Position numbers and translations under genes: made by a program
Source of the DNA: Betaproteobacteria bacterium
Lineage (GTDB): Bacteria > Pseudomonadota > Gammaproteobacteria > Burkholderiales > SG8-39
Direction of reading: 5' to 3'
Assembly (NCBI GenBank): GCA_947467405.1
Contig: CANIIN010000144.1
Location: 1-6,758, forward strand
Length of the DNA: 6,758 bases
Notes under the pieces: generated by a model
Seen by the model: the letters and a program-made list of their open reading frames with translations, nothing else
Told to the model about the DNA's origin: nothing
Database searches by the model: none
Part shown: in pieces, positions 5,986 to 6,758 of the stretch
Layout of the letters: each line of letters starts with the position of its first letter
Position numbering within the stretch: position 1 is the first letter of the stretch

Positions 5986-6758
5986 ATGACATCGCCCCTC
6001 GTCGCGCCGCTCACCCAGCACTATGCGGAATTCATCGCCGGCACTCGCCCGTCGCAGGTGCCGGCCGAGTCGCTGGCCGTGGCGCGCCTGGGTTTTTCCG
6101 ATTGTGCCGGCGTCATCCTCGCCGGGCGCGATGAAGAAGTGGTGCAGCGCGTGGCGCATTTCGTCCGGGAGCAGGGCGGCAAGCCAGAGTCGCGCCTGGC
6201 GCTCGGCAGCGATCGCGCCAGCATGATCCATGCGGGCCTGGTGGGCGGCACGGCCTCGCATGCCCTCGACTATGACGATTTCGCGTTTTCGAACCATCCC
6301 AGCGCCGTGCTGGTGCCGGCCATCATGGCCGCGGCTGACGCCACCGGCGCAGACGGCGCCCGCATGGCGACGGCCTACCTCGTCGGCTACGAGATCTGGG
6401 CCGACATCATGCTGCGCGAGCGCGATCTGTTCTATGACCGCGGCTGGCATCCGACTGCGGTGCTCGGCCCCATCGGCGCAGCCGCTGCTGCCGCCGTGAT
6501 GCTGGGCCTCGACGTCGATGGCGCGCGCAATGCGCTGGCGCTGGCGGCCTCCGACGCGGGCGGCGTGTTCGAGAATTTCGGCACCATGGCCAAACCCTGG
6601 CACGGCGGGCGCACGGCCGCGGCAGGCCTGTCCTCGGCCAGCCTCGCTGCGGCGGGACTCATCGCCAGCCCCACGGCGCTGGAAGGGCATCGCGGCCTGC
6701 TGCGCGCGCTGTCACCCAACGGCAATGTCGATCTCACCACGCCGCCGCAACTGGGCAA
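5986..6758 (+). CDS. MmgE/PrpD family protein (3' end outside window)
   Basis: The first 257 residues of an MmgE/PrpD-family protein, a fold that includes 2-methylcitrate dehydratase, cis-aconitate decarboxylase and related lyases/isomerases acting on small polycarboxylic acids. Family members have about 450-460 residues, so just over half is present. Visible family motifs are SHALDYDD (91-98), HPSAVLVPA (104-112), GWHPTAVLGPIGAAAAA (153-169), KPWHGGRTAAAGL (203-215) and EGHRGLLRAL (233-242). By hand alignment H104, H155 and K203 match active-site residues H103, H159 and K207 of human cis-aconitate decarboxylase, while its T97 is replaced by F99, so the substrate may differ. The ATG at 5986 is chosen as the first in-frame start giving the normal N-terminus; its ribosome binding site is poor. 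It is divergent from the Lrp-family gene and probably regulated by it. PrpD itself cannot be claimed without propionate-pathway neighbours. Confidence 0.9.
   Translation, partial: MTSPLVAPLTQHYAEFIAGTRPSQVPAESLAVARLGFSDCAGVILAGRDEEVVQRVAHFVREQGGKPESRLALGSDRASMIHAGLVGGTASHALDYDDFAFSNHPSAVLVPAIMAAADATGADGARMATAYLVGYEIWADIMLRERDLFYDRGWHPTAVLGPIGAAAAAAVMLGLDVDGARNALALAASDAGGVFENFGTMAKPWHGGRTAAAGLSSASLAAAGLIASPTALEGHRGLLRALSPNGNVDLTTPPQLG

Noticed and set aside
5878..6690. A 270-codon - strand open frame opposite the MmgE/PrpD gene
   Set aside because: The + strand frame carries all conserved family motifs; the antisense translation shows no family signature and ends in the divergent promoter region.
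1..6758. CRISPR arrays, insertion sequences, tRNA or rRNA genes
   Set aside because: I saw no regularly spaced repeats, transposase motifs, terminal inverted repeats or structural RNA sequences.

Overview
This GC-rich window has the dense gene packing and codon use of a proteobacterial chromosome. The mix of heteromeric-type acyl-CoA dehydrogenases, a PhnD-like binding protein, an Lrp/AsnC regulator and an MmgE/PrpD protein suggests a betaproteobacterium of the Burkholderiales, perhaps Alcaligenaceae. That placement is inferred from gene style, not from a marker gene.

Left part (1-1401, + strand): the 3' part of one acyl-CoA dehydrogenase gene, translationally coupled to a second, short acyl-CoA dehydrogenase gene. 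The two proteins have complementary conserved motifs and probably form one heteromeric enzyme. The second gene meets the next gene tail to tail, with an 8-base overlap that is a perfect palindrome carrying both stop codons.

Middle part (1394-5149, - strand): a two-gene sensory unit. The first gene encodes an exported PhnD-family solute-binding protein. The second, 97 bases further on, encodes a 934-residue membrane hybrid histidine kinase (two TM segments, periplasmic domain, linker, PAS, HisKA, HATPase, two receiver domains). No ABC permease or ATPase lies in the window, so the binding protein is more likely the ligand-sensing partner of the kinase than part of a transporter. Its phosphonate-binding loop is not conserved, so the ligand is unknown. 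The kinase has no Hpt domain and no cognate output regulator is visible here.

Right part (5364-6758): an Lrp/AsnC-family regulator gene (- strand) diverges from an MmgE/PrpD-family gene (+ strand) that runs off the window. The 136-base spacer contains an AT-rich island with a 15-base sequence fitting every position of the E. coli Lrp consensus. It overlaps the predicted -10 box of the regulator's own promoter, pointing to autoregulation and probable control of the divergent gene. The most noteworthy items are this operator, the orphan binding-protein/hybrid-kinase pair, and the complementary dehydrogenase subunits.
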